From SCUN01 sp964355365 (GTDB taxonomy: Bacteria > Acidobacteriota > Vicinamibacteria > Vicinamibacterales > SCN-69-37), in NCBI GenBank assembly GCA_964355365.1, contig CAYHEX010000217.1, positions 1 through 7,766 of the forward strand: a DNA stretch of 7,766 bases, written 5' to 3'. The position numbers were made by a program, and so were the translations under genes. How positions within the stretch are numbered: the first letter of the stretch is position 1; each line of letters starts with the position of its first letter. This document shows positions 1 through 5,976 of the stretch, one piece after another. The notes beneath the pieces were generated by a model. That model searched no databases. It was not told the origin of the DNA and saw only the letters and a program-made list of their open reading frames with translations.

Positions 1-498
1 GACCTTGGAGCGGGACAGGAGCGCCGAGTTCACCTCGAACGACGGGTTCTCCGTGGTGGCGCCGACCAGAATGATGGTGCCGGCCTCGACGTGCGGCAGG
101 AAGGCGTCCTGCTGGTTCTTGTTGAAGCGATGAATCTCATCGACGAACAGCACCGTCTGCCGTCCAAGTTCGCGCCGCATCGCCTGAGCGGTCGCGACCA
201 CGTCCTTGATCTCCTTGATGCCCGACATCACCGCGCTGAACGAAATGAACTCGCCGCCGACAAACGCCGCCATGAGGCGCGCCAGCGTCGTCTTGCCCAC
301 GCCGGGCGGGCCCCACAGGATCAACGAATGCACCGCGTGATGTTCGAGCGCCTGCCGCAGCGGACGCCCGGGGCCGATGATGTGGCGCTGGCCGACGTAT
401 TCGTCGAGGGTGCGCGGCCGCATGCGCTCAGCCAGCGGCGCGGCCTGCAGGGCGTGGCCTGCGACGGGCGACGCCGGATCGTCGAACAGCGAGCTCAT
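1..498 (-). CDS. rarA: RarA/MgsA replication-associated AAA+ ATPase, N-terminal part (runs off left edge)
   Basis: This encodes the first 166 residues of the AAA+ ATPase RarA (MgsA; related to eukaryotic WRNIP1/Mgs1), a clamp-loader-like protein that acts at stalled or gapped replication forks. The window edge cuts it; family members are usually about 430-450 residues, so roughly a third is visible. A short linker ends in 'PLAERMRPRTLDEYVGQ', the usual RarA opening. The Walker A motif GPPGVGKTT is at residues 63-71, Walker B 'VLFVDEIHRFNK' at 116-127, and the sensor-1 motif 'GATTENPSFEVN' at 146-157, all characteristic of RarA rather than of RuvB or DnaX. The ATG at 498-496 overlaps the TGA of the upstream methyltransferase gene (497-495) as ATGA, so the two are probably co-transcribed and translationally coupled. 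The missing part should hold the arginine finger and the C-terminal tetramerisation domain. Confidence 0.95.
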   Translation of the reverse strand, partial: MSSLFDDPASPVAGHALQAAPLAERMRPRTLDEYVGQRHIIGPGRPLRQALEHHAVHSLILWGPPGVGKTTLARLMAAFVGGEFISFSAVMSGIKEIKDVVATAQAMRRELGRQTVLFVDEIHRFNKNQQDAFLPHVEAGTIILVGATTENPSFEVNSALLSRSKV

Positions 499-1280
499 GC
501 GCGTTGGCGTCGGGCTTCGTAGAGCAGCAGCGCGGCCGTCACGGCAACGTTCAGCGACTCCACGCCCGGGCGCATCGGAATGGCAATCCGGCCGTTCGAC
601 TCCTCGAGCGCTGAGTCTGGCAGGCCCTGTCCCTCGCTGCCGAGCAGCAACAACGTCGGGCCCGTCAAATCGCACTGCTCGACCGGGGAGCCATCGGCCG
701 TCGCGGCGTAGATCTTCGCGCCCACGCTGCGGGCGGCCGACAGGGTCGACTCCAACATCGCCCGAGCAACAGGCAGCCTGAACGAACTACCCATCGCGCC
801 GCGGAGGGCTTTCCAGCCGGCCGGGTCCGCGCTCGCGCCGACCGAGATGACGCCCGAGGCGCCGAGCGCATCCGCGCTCCGCACAATGGCGCCGAAGTTT
901 CCGGGATCCTGCACATCGACGGCGGCCACGGTCAGCGGCCTGGGCCCGCTGAATGTGTCCTCGAGCGCTGCCGGCTGCCACCGCGCCAGTGCCGCGATGC
1001 CGCTCGGGGTCTTCACGGGGCTGGCGGCGTCGAGCACGGTGGGACCGGCCTCATAGAGCGCAACCGGGAGGTGCTGGGCCCTCAGCGCCTGCAGCAGATC
1101 GCCAAGGTGCTGCCAGCGCTCGTGCGTCGCGATGGCGACGTCGAGTTGGACGCCCGCGGCCACCGCGTCGCGAATGAGGTGTTCGCCGTCGAGCAGCACG
1201 CACGGCTCCGACGGCGCGCGCCGAGCAGCGCGTCGGAATCGATCGACGATGGCGTCCTGCCGACGCGTCAGGCGGAGCAT
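495..1280 (-). CDS. TrmH/SpoU-family RNA 2'-O-ribose methyltransferase
   Basis: This 261-residue protein is a SpoU (TrmH/RlmB-type) SAM-dependent RNA 2'-O-methyltransferase with the knotted SPOUT fold. The N-terminal ~100 residues look like the substrate-binding domain of 23S rRNA methyltransferases ('LLDGEHLIRDAVAAG' at 29-43; 'KTPSGIAAL' at 90-98 just before the catalytic domain). All three SpoU motifs are present: motif 1 'DPGNFGAIVRSADA' at 125-138 (catalytic Asn128 and Arg134), motif 2 'LLLGSEGQGLP' at 211-221, and motif 3 'IPMRPGVESLNVAVTAALLLYEA' at 234-256 (Ser242, Asn244). It probably methylates rRNA or tRNA; the exact nucleotide cannot be told from sequence. ATG at 1280 is the only in-frame start, because an in-frame TAA lies at 1292-1290. 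The best Shine-Dalgarno-like word (AGAGG, 1298-1294) is 13 nt away, which is long. The gene overlaps rarA by 4 bp and is divergent from greA across 28 bp. Confidence 0.92.
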   Translation of the reverse strand: MLRLTRRQDAIVDRFRRAARRAPSEPCVLLDGEHLIRDAVAAGVQLDVAIATHERWQHLGDLLQALRAQHLPVALYEAGPTVLDAASPVKTPSGIAALARWQPAALEDTFSGPRPLTVAAVDVQDPGNFGAIVRSADALGASGVISVGASADPAGWKALRGAMGSSFRLPVARAMLESTLSAARSVGAKIYAATADGSPVEQCDLTGPTLLLLGSEGQGLPDSALEESNGRIAIPMRPGVESLNVAVTAALLLYEARRQRA

Positions 1281-1308
1281 GGCTTCATGTTAACCTCTTG
1301 TCACAGTC

Positions 1309-1773
1309 ATGAAGGCACGTCTAATTAAGCGTTTCGAAGATGAGATCGTCGCGTTCGAACGCGAATTGAATCACGACCTGCCGAAGGAGATTCAGCGGGC
1401 ACGGGAACTGGGTGATCTGCGCGAAAACGCCGAGTATCACGCGGCCAAGGAGCGCCAGACCCTCGTGCAGGCGCGCGTCAGCATGCTGCGCCAGCGGGTC
1501 TCCGAGATTCAGCTGATGAGCCTCGATCGGATCCCGAAGGACAAAGCCGGGTTCGGATCCAAGTTGACCGTCATCGAGAACGGCAGGACGTTCGTCGTCG
1601 AACTCGTGATGCCGGAAGACTCGAATCCTGACCTCGGGCTCTTCTCCGTGGCGTCGCCCCTCGGTCGCGCGTTCTCGGGCCGCGAAGCGGGCGACGAGGT
1701 GGTCGTGGCCACCCCGGCCGGTTCGCGGGAGTTCGAGATCATCAAGCTCGTCACGATTCACGAAGAGGAATAG
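1309..1773 (+). CDS. greA: Transcription elongation factor GreA
   Basis: GreA binds the secondary channel of RNA polymerase and stimulates cleavage of backtracked transcripts. The 154-residue product is close to the usual 155-160. It shows an N-terminal antiparallel coiled coil (about residues 1-70) whose tip carries 'GDLRENAEYHAAKERQ' (35-50), nearly the family signature. Asp36 and Glu39 match the acidic tip residues that coordinate the catalytic Mg2+ in the polymerase active site. The C-terminal FKBP-like domain follows, with 'SPLGRAFSGREAGDEVVVATPAG' and a final 'FEIIKLVTI'. The start ATG lacks a good Shine-Dalgarno. It opens only 28 bp from the divergent methyltransferase start, so any promoter must lie at least partly inside that neighbour's coding region. 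The gene ends TAG, two bases before the GTG of the next gene, and so heads an apparent three-gene cluster. The N-terminus is a few residues shorter than in E. coli GreA, and GreB is much less likely given the strong GreA-type loop. Confidence 0.93.
   Translation: MKARLIKRFEDEIVAFERELNHDLPKEIQRARELGDLRENAEYHAAKERQTLVQARVSMLRQRVSEIQLMSLDRIPKDKAGFGSKLTVIENGRTFVVELVMPEDSNPDLGLFSVASPLGRAFSGREAGDEVVVATPAGSREFEIIKLVTIHEEE
1765..1769 (+). promoter_or_regulatory. Shine-Dalgarno site (GAGGA) for the patatin-like gene
   Basis: A GAGGA core within AAGAGGAA lies inside the last greA codons, six bases before the GTG at 1776. It supports GTG as the start of the next gene and fits translation of that gene from the greA transcript. 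Confidence 0.55.
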
Positions 1774-1775
1774 CC

Positions 1776-3176
1776 GTGGCCGACGCGTCCTATTCGCCCC
1801 GGTTGCGCACCGCACTCGTGCTGACCGGAGCCGGGACGGCCGGCGCCTATCAAGCCGGGGTGCTTCGCGCGCTGGCCGAAGCGGGTGTGAAGATCGATGT
1901 CATCGCGGCTCACGGCCCCGGCGTGGCCAACGCTGTCATGGCGTCCGTCGATGGCGCCGCCCGGCTCGGTGAGGCGGCCGGCCCCTGGGCGTCGCCGTCG
2001 CTGGCAGGCGCCTACCGATGGCGCGCGGGTCTGCGTGCGGCAGGCGCCGGCATCCTCATTGCCCTCGCCGCGCTCCTGCTCCCGCTCATCGTTCTGATCA
2101 TCGCGGCGTTTGTGTACGGACTGAGCCTGCTCGCGTCGCTCGCCAATTTCACGGGCGTCGGCGCCGGTCTGCTGCAGGCATACGCCGTGATCCTCGACAT
2201 CCTGTTTCATCCGCCGATTCTGCCGACGGTGATCCCGCGGCTGATGGTGCTGTGTCTGCTGATCACCGGCAGCGTGCTGGTGGGCGCGTGGTGGCGAGCG
2301 CGTCGTATGCGCCGCTCGCGCCGACGAGTCAGCGGAGCGATGTGGTGGCAGCTGTTTGGCGCGCCCATCGATCCGTCCGAGCCGGTGCGTACGCTGACGC
2401 AGGCGGTGTGGACCCAGGTGCGTGGCGCCTCGACCGAACCGGCGCCGATCCCGGCCGAAATTGGCCGTCACTACGTCGAACTGCTGACGGAGAACTTCGG
2501 CCAGCCGGGATTCTGCGAAGTGGTGTTTGGCGTCCATGATCTGGATGCGCGCCGGGACTTGATCATGGCGGTGCTGCCCGAGACGCGTCTGGCGATGTTC
2601 GCCGCCAAGCGAGCGGTGGGCGGCGCGCGCGAGGCCGAGGCCATCGACCTGATCACGTCGATGCGGGATCACGTCGCGGATCTGGTGGCCGGCGCGGTGC
2701 AGCTCCCCGGTGCCACCGCCGGGCAGCCGGTGACCTTTCCGCCGGACCACTACTGGCAAGGCGAGACCCACCGCCTGTGCGATCGGCCCGAGCTCGTGCA
2801 TCGGCTCGTGGAAGAAGCGATCGGTCTCGGTGTCGAGCAGATCATCTTCGTCAGTGCGGCCCCGCCGGCGGGGCTGCCGCACGCGTTGGGGCCGCAGCCA
2901 GGCGACTTGCGCGGCCGCGCAGGGGAGTGGCAGCGGTCGGTGGAGACCGCGGTCCTCGACGACTCGCTGGCGCTGTCGGGGGCGCGGTTCTCGGGTGTGT
3001 TCGTGATCCGTCCCGCGCACAACCCGATCGGGCCGTTTCAATTCATGGGCACTTACGACGAGACGTCCGATCGCGTGCGGTCGCTCGCCGATTTGCAGCA
3101 GCAGGGTTACGACGATGCCTACCGCCTGTTCATCGAGCCGGTGGTGGCCAGCGGAGAGCGTGTCGAGACGATATGA
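1776..3176 (+). CDS. Patatin-fold membrane protein, apparently lacking the Ser/Asp catalytic dyad
   Basis: This 466-residue protein opens like a patatin-like phospholipase: 'ALVLTGAGTAGAYQAGVLRALAEAGVKIDVIAAHGPGVANAV' (13-54) aligns with the patatin glycine-rich oxyanion loop and the nucleophile elbow. The elbow, normally G-x-S-x-G, reads A45-H46-G47-P48-G49, so glycine replaces the serine nucleophile. Residues ~91-122 and ~153-173 are strongly hydrophobic, probably two membrane helices. A very basic stretch follows (174-184, 'RARRMRRSRRR'), which would favour a cytoplasmic position for that end. Near the C-terminus 'HYWQGE' (325-330) sits where patatins have Y-x-D-G-G/A, with Gln328 in place of the catalytic Asp; 'AIGLGVEQIIFVSAAP' then resembles the last patatin strand. 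Lipid acyl hydrolysis by the usual dyad is therefore not expected; a structural, binding or altered role is my inference. The GTG start is set by a good GAGGA site and by lying two bases after the greA stop. The stop overlaps the next gene as ATGA. Confidence 0.75.
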   Translation: MADASYSPRLRTALVLTGAGTAGAYQAGVLRALAEAGVKIDVIAAHGPGVANAVMASVDGAARLGEAAGPWASPSLAGAYRWRAGLRAAGAGILIALAALLLPLIVLIIAAFVYGLSLLASLANFTGVGAGLLQAYAVILDILFHPPILPTVIPRLMVLCLLITGSVLVGAWWRARRMRRSRRRVSGAMWWQLFGAPIDPSEPVRTLTQAVWTQVRGASTEPAPIPAEIGRHYVELLTENFGQPGFCEVVFGVHDLDARRDLIMAVLPETRLAMFAAKRAVGGAREAEAIDLITSMRDHVADLVAGAVQLPGATAGQPVTFPPDHYWQGETHRLCDRPELVHRLVEEAIGLGVEQIIFVSAAPPAGLPHALGPQPGDLRGRAGEWQRSVETAVLDDSLALSGARFSGVFVIRPAHNPIGPFQFMGTYDETSDRVRSLADLQQQGYDDAYRLFIEPVVASGERVETI

Positions 3177-4336
3177 CGCACCGGGACACTGAAGCCATCC
3201 ATCGCGCCGAAGGCGCGGATTTGTCAGCCACACCGCTGGTGACGCCGATCTACCAGACCAGCACGTTCCTCTTCGCCAACACGGCGGAGCTCGAGGCGTA
3301 CCAGGCGGGGACGTCGACAAAAGACATCTACTCGCGCTACGGCAACCCGACCATTCGCGCGGCCGAGGCCAAGATCGCGGCGGTCGAGCACGCGGACGCC
3401 GCGCTGCTCGTGTCGTCGGGCATGGCCGCGGTGAGCACGGCGCTGTTCGGCCTCCTGCGAGCCGGTGACGAGCTGGTGTGCAGTGCGGCCATCTATGGCG
3501 GCACCATGCATTTGATCCGCGATTTCCTGGAGAAGTTCGGCGTGCATGTCCGCTATGTGCCGATCGAGCAGTTTCAGGCCCCGGCGGCGATGCTCAGTGA
3601 CCAGACGAAAATGGTCTGGTTCGAGACGCCGATCAATCCCACACTGCGCTGTGTCGACATCGCCGCGGTGGCTGCGGCGTGCCGGGCACGCGGGGTGACC
3701 ACGGCGATCGACAGCACGTTCGCGAGTCCCGTCAACCAGTCACCGCTCGAGCTGGGTGTGGATCTGGTGATGCACAGCGCGACGAAGTACCTCAATGGCC
3801 ACAGCGACATCACCGCCGGCGTACTCATCGGCAGCGCGGCGATGATCAAGACGCTGAACCCGGCGCGCAAGTTGCTCGGCTGCATGCTGGAACCCGCGGC
3901 CGCGTCGATGGTGGCGCGCGGTATCAAGACGCTGCCGCTGCGGATGGAGCGCCACAACGCCAACGCGATGGCGGTGGCGGAGTTTCTCGAGGGGCATCTG
4001 GCCGTCAGTCGAGTGTTCTACCCGGGGCTAGCCTCGCATCCCGATCACGCCATCGCCAGAAAGCAGATGAAGGGCTTCGGCGGGATGGTGACGTTTGAGG
4101 TGAAGGCCGGCTACGAGGGCGCGTCGCGTTTCTTCGACCGGATTCAGGTCTTCAAGCGGGCCGCCAGCCTCGGCGGTGTTGACAGTCTCGCGAGCCTGCC
4201 GGTCCTGACGTCCCAGTGGGGTTTCTCGGATGCAGAACTGAAAGACGCCGGTGTGACGCGCGGCATGGTCCGTCTCTCGGTCGGCATCGAGCACGTCGAC
4301 GATCTCATCGAAGACCTCGGACAGGCGTTGGAGTAG
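3173..4336 (+). CDS. PLP-dependent Cys/Met metabolism (trans-sulfuration family) enzyme
   Basis: This 387-residue protein belongs to the fold-type I PLP enzymes of the cystathionine gamma-synthase / gamma-lyase / O-acyl-homoserine sulfhydrylase family. These form or break C-S bonds in methionine and cysteine metabolism in the cytoplasm, usually as tetramers. Key residues are visible: 'YSRYGNPT' from residue 53 (Tyr53 and Arg55 would contact the PLP phosphate of the neighbouring subunit), 'SSGMAAV', Tyr108 stacking on PLP, Asp180 in 'AIDSTFASP' for the pyridine nitrogen, the Schiff-base Lys205 in 'SATKYLNGHSD', and Arg367 in 'VRLSVGIE' for the substrate carboxylate. Gly110 stands where methionine gamma-lyase has its active-site Cys, arguing against that enzyme. 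The segment 'SLGGVDSLASLPVLTSQ' has Asp337 and TSQ where gamma-lyases usually have Glu and THA, so I do not choose between synthase, lyase and sulfhydrylase. The ATG at 3173 overlaps the upstream TGA (ATGA), suggesting coupling. N-terminal 'VTPIYQTSTF' is at the usual distance from the start. Confidence 0.92.
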   Translation: MTHRDTEAIHRAEGADLSATPLVTPIYQTSTFLFANTAELEAYQAGTSTKDIYSRYGNPTIRAAEAKIAAVEHADAALLVSSGMAAVSTALFGLLRAGDELVCSAAIYGGTMHLIRDFLEKFGVHVRYVPIEQFQAPAAMLSDQTKMVWFETPINPTLRCVDIAAVAAACRARGVTTAIDSTFASPVNQSPLELGVDLVMHSATKYLNGHSDITAGVLIGSAAMIKTLNPARKLLGCMLEPAAASMVARGIKTLPLRMERHNANAMAVAEFLEGHLAVSRVFYPGLASHPDHAIARKQMKGFGGMVTFEVKAGYEGASRFFDRIQVFKRAASLGGVDSLASLPVLTSQWGFSDAELKDAGVTRGMVRLSVGIEHVDDLIEDLGQALE

Positions 4337-4485
4337 TCCAGGGTCCAGAGTCCTGAGTCCAGGGTCCGTCCGGAGTTCGTGAGTCCGCAGTCCGTCCAGG
4401 CGTCGGCGACAGTTGGACGGACTTTGGACTCTGGACTCTGGACGGACTCTGGACTTCGGACTGACTCTGGACCTTGGACGCTGGA
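4337..4485. repeat. GGACTCTGGA-type intergenic inverted-repeat spacer between convergent genes
   Basis: The 149 bp between two convergent stop codons are non-coding and made almost wholly of short degenerate words. GGACTCTGGA occurs exactly at 4426-4435, 4433-4442 and 4444-4453, with a one-mismatch copy at 4462-4471. Its complement TCCAGAGTCC lies at 4344-4353. The left part (4337-4398) carries the complementary orientation and the right part (4414-4485) the direct one, so the whole can fold into a long imperfect hairpin. The innermost stem is perfect: 4389-4398 pairs with 4414-4423 (10 bp) around a 15-nt loop at 4399-4413. Placement suggests a bidirectional transcription terminator or a dispersed intergenic repeat that tolerates expansion. 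There is no U-tract after the stem. No ORF with protein-like composition is present. Confidence 0.88.
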
Positions 4486-5895
4486 CTACAACTGCTTCTC
4501 GACCAGGAACTGTTCCCCCAGCTCGCCAATCCGCGCGGCGATGCCGACGCCGCTGAGGTCGCCGAATTTCTCACGGAACTTGGCGATCGGGACGACCGCT
4601 TTCGCCATCGCGCGGTGGCCGCCGGCGCTGCCGATGCTGCTGAAGTGCTTCTTCACGAACTCGCCCGCGTTGCGTGAATAGCCAAGGTTGCGCACGCTGA
4701 GGATGAACTGCCCGTTCACCACGCCCGAGATCATTGTCCACTTCACGTCTTCGAGCTGGAGGAAGAAGTCCGCAGTGTAGGGGATGAAGTCCTCGCGTGC
4801 GGTGTCGCCCAGGAACGCCGAAAAGACCTGATTCTTGTGTCGGCTCGTCTGCAACGCGCGCGTGACGTGTTCGAGGCGCTCAATCGTGATTTCCGCGCCT
4901 TCCATCTTGCGGATCAGCGCGGCGTCTGCCAGCGGATAGAGGTAGGTAAACGCCTCGAGGTCTACGCGATTCGTATGGCGCGCGAAGAAGAGCGTGTCGC
5001 TCTTGATCGCGTAGAGCATCGCGGTGGCCGTGCGCTCGGAGATGTCGATGTCCACGGCGCGCAGATGCTCCGTCAGGATCGTGCACGTGGAGCCGTAGTC
5101 CGCGCGGATGTCCTTGAAGACCGCCGTGTAGCCGGGCTGCTCTGGATGGTGATCGATGACGAGGTCGACGCGCGGCAGCAGGCCGCCGAAGTAGTGCGGT
5201 TGCACGTCCACCGTGACGATGCGGTCGAAGTCGGCAAAGTGCTCGGGCGTGATGATCTCGAAGTGGATGTCGAGCATGTCGACCATCCGCAGATTCTCGG
5301 GACGAGTCACGCCCTGGAGCGCGCCGATGATCGCCGTGGTCTTGGTGCGCCGCAAGAGATTGCGTGTGGCCAAGCCGGCGGCGAGCGCGTCGGGATCTGG
5401 ATCGTTGTGCAGCAGGATCAGCACGCGGTCGGCGTCCGCCATGTAGCGCTGGTACTGCTGCACCCGCATCCGCGTCAGCGACCGGCCCAGCTCCGTGGTC
5501 AGCGCCCCGGCGAGCAAGCCGGAAAAGTCGAGGTGGGTGATCTCGGGCACCAGCGCGCGCAGGTCGTCGTGCGTGCGGCGGCCCGCGGCCGGCTTGGCGC
5601 CCACATGCAGCACGTAGAGCAGCGAGCCGCCGGCATCCCGAATGGCCGTGACGATCTTCTTGAGGCTCTTCTTGCCGTCGTCTTCCACGATGACGAGGGT
5701 GCTGGCCGTGAGATCGGCGCGCACGTAGGTATCGAGCTTCTTGGGATCGGCCAGGGTGGCGGGGATGCCGTCATCAACGAGACGTCTGGCGAGCGGGCGG
5801 CTTTCCACGAGGAATTCAACCTCGAAGGTCCCCGACAGAATCGGGTGCAGCGTCCGAATGACCAGCTCGTCCTGGCAGACGGCTAGTGCGCGCAA
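4486..5895 (-). CDS. DHH/DHHA1 phosphoesterase with N-terminal Rossmann-like (RCK/TrkA-N-like) region
   Basis: The core is a DHH-superfamily phosphoesterase related to NrnA/RecJ, metal-dependent enzymes that hydrolyse short oligonucleotides, pAp or cyclic-dinucleotide products. With the TTG start at 5895 it has 469 residues. Residues ~22-100 resemble a Rossmann/RCK (TrkA-N) region: 'FLVESRPLARRLVDDGIPATLADP' at 28-51, then 'TLVIVEDDGKKSLKKIV' at 66-82. The usual GxGxxG is absent (ESRPLA instead). Motif I 'HNDPDPDALAAG' is at 163-174, motif II Asp230 in 'TVDVQPH', the DHH triad at 248-250, 'DYGSTC' at 266-271, and the DHHA1 'GGH' at 425-427, so the metal-binding residues look complete. The start is uncertain: TTG at 5895 has GGGAG ten bases upstream; GTG at 5808 is a 440-residue alternative but would remove the first Rossmann strand. 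Further upstream the frame runs into the divergent vWA gene. The stop abuts the repeat spacer. Substrate is not determinable here. Confidence 0.87.
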   Translation of the reverse strand: MRALAVCQDELVIRTLHPILSGTFEVEFLVESRPLARRLVDDGIPATLADPKKLDTYVRADLTASTLVIVEDDGKKSLKKIVTAIRDAGGSLLYVLHVGAKPAAGRRTHDDLRALVPEITHLDFSGLLAGALTTELGRSLTRMRVQQYQRYMADADRVLILLHNDPDPDALAAGLATRNLLRRTKTTAIIGALQGVTRPENLRMVDMLDIHFEIITPEHFADFDRIVTVDVQPHYFGGLLPRVDLVIDHHPEQPGYTAVFKDIRADYGSTCTILTEHLRAVDIDISERTATAMLYAIKSDTLFFARHTNRVDLEAFTYLYPLADAALIRKMEGAEITIERLEHVTRALQTSRHKNQVFSAFLGDTAREDFIPYTADFFLQLEDVKWTMISGVVNGQFILSVRNLGYSRNAGEFVKKHFSSIGSAGGHRAMAKAVVPIAKFREKFGDLSGVGIAARIGELGEQFLVEKQL

Positions 5896-5966
5896 GGTAA
5901 GTAGGCTCCCACAGCAGAGCGCTCGACCACGAACGTCGTGTCCGTCGACGAAGGCGCCAACACCTG

Positions 5967-5972
5967 AGTATA
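5967..5972 (-). promoter_or_regulatory. Candidate -10 element (TATACT) for the DHH-family gene
   Basis: On the minus strand TATACT is a strong match to the sigma-70 -10 hexamer. A transcript starting near 5960 would give a leader of about 65 nt before the TTG at 5895. No convincing -35 box is seen at 16-18 bp spacing, so this is tentative. Confidence 0.35.
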
Positions 5973-5976
5973 TGAT
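5971..5976 (+). promoter_or_regulatory. Candidate -10 element (TATGAT) for the vWA gene
   Basis: TATGAT resembles the sigma-70 -10 hexamer and shares two bases with the opposing TATACT. It also overlaps the ATG codons at 5972 and 5975. If it is a real promoter, translation would have to begin at the third ATG (5993). The -35 region is poor, so the call is weak. Confidence 0.22.

Noticed and set aside
91..522. A 143-codon plus-strand frame over rarA
   Set aside because: The opposite strand encodes RarA with Walker A, Walker B and sensor-1 motifs in order; this frame is its shadow.
2777..3172. An N-terminal extension of the PLP enzyme into the patatin-like gene
   Set aside because: The added residues are an Arg/Ala/Gly-rich out-of-frame reading of the upstream gene. 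The ATG at 3173 gives the normal family N-terminus and length.
1758..3320. A 520-codon open frame on the minus strand covering the patatin-like gene
   Set aside because: The translation is dominated by Arg, His, Gln and Gly with no recognisable domain. It lies antisense to a gene with clear patatin motifs and runs past both of its ends; it is a GC-rich shadow frame.
4337..4485. The repeat spacer considered as a CRISPR array
   Set aside because: The words are about 7-10 bp, contiguous and degenerate, with no spacers of constant length and no cas genes nearby; the tract is an inverted-repeat element instead.
4379..4681. Short open frames running through the repeat spacer into the DHH gene
   Set aside because: Their products are repeats of Ser, Gly, Leu, Trp, Thr and Asp made by the GGACTCT words, then antisense DHH sequence; no coding signal.
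4837..5886. A 349-codon open frame on the plus strand inside the DHH-family gene
   Set aside because: The minus strand here carries full DHH and DHHA1 motifs. The plus-strand product is rich in Arg, Val, Asp and His without domain features, as expected of an antisense shadow.
5741..5971. An upstream start for the vWA protein at 5741
   Set aside because: It would put about 77 residues of unrelated sequence before a clear signal peptide and would overlap the divergent DHH gene.
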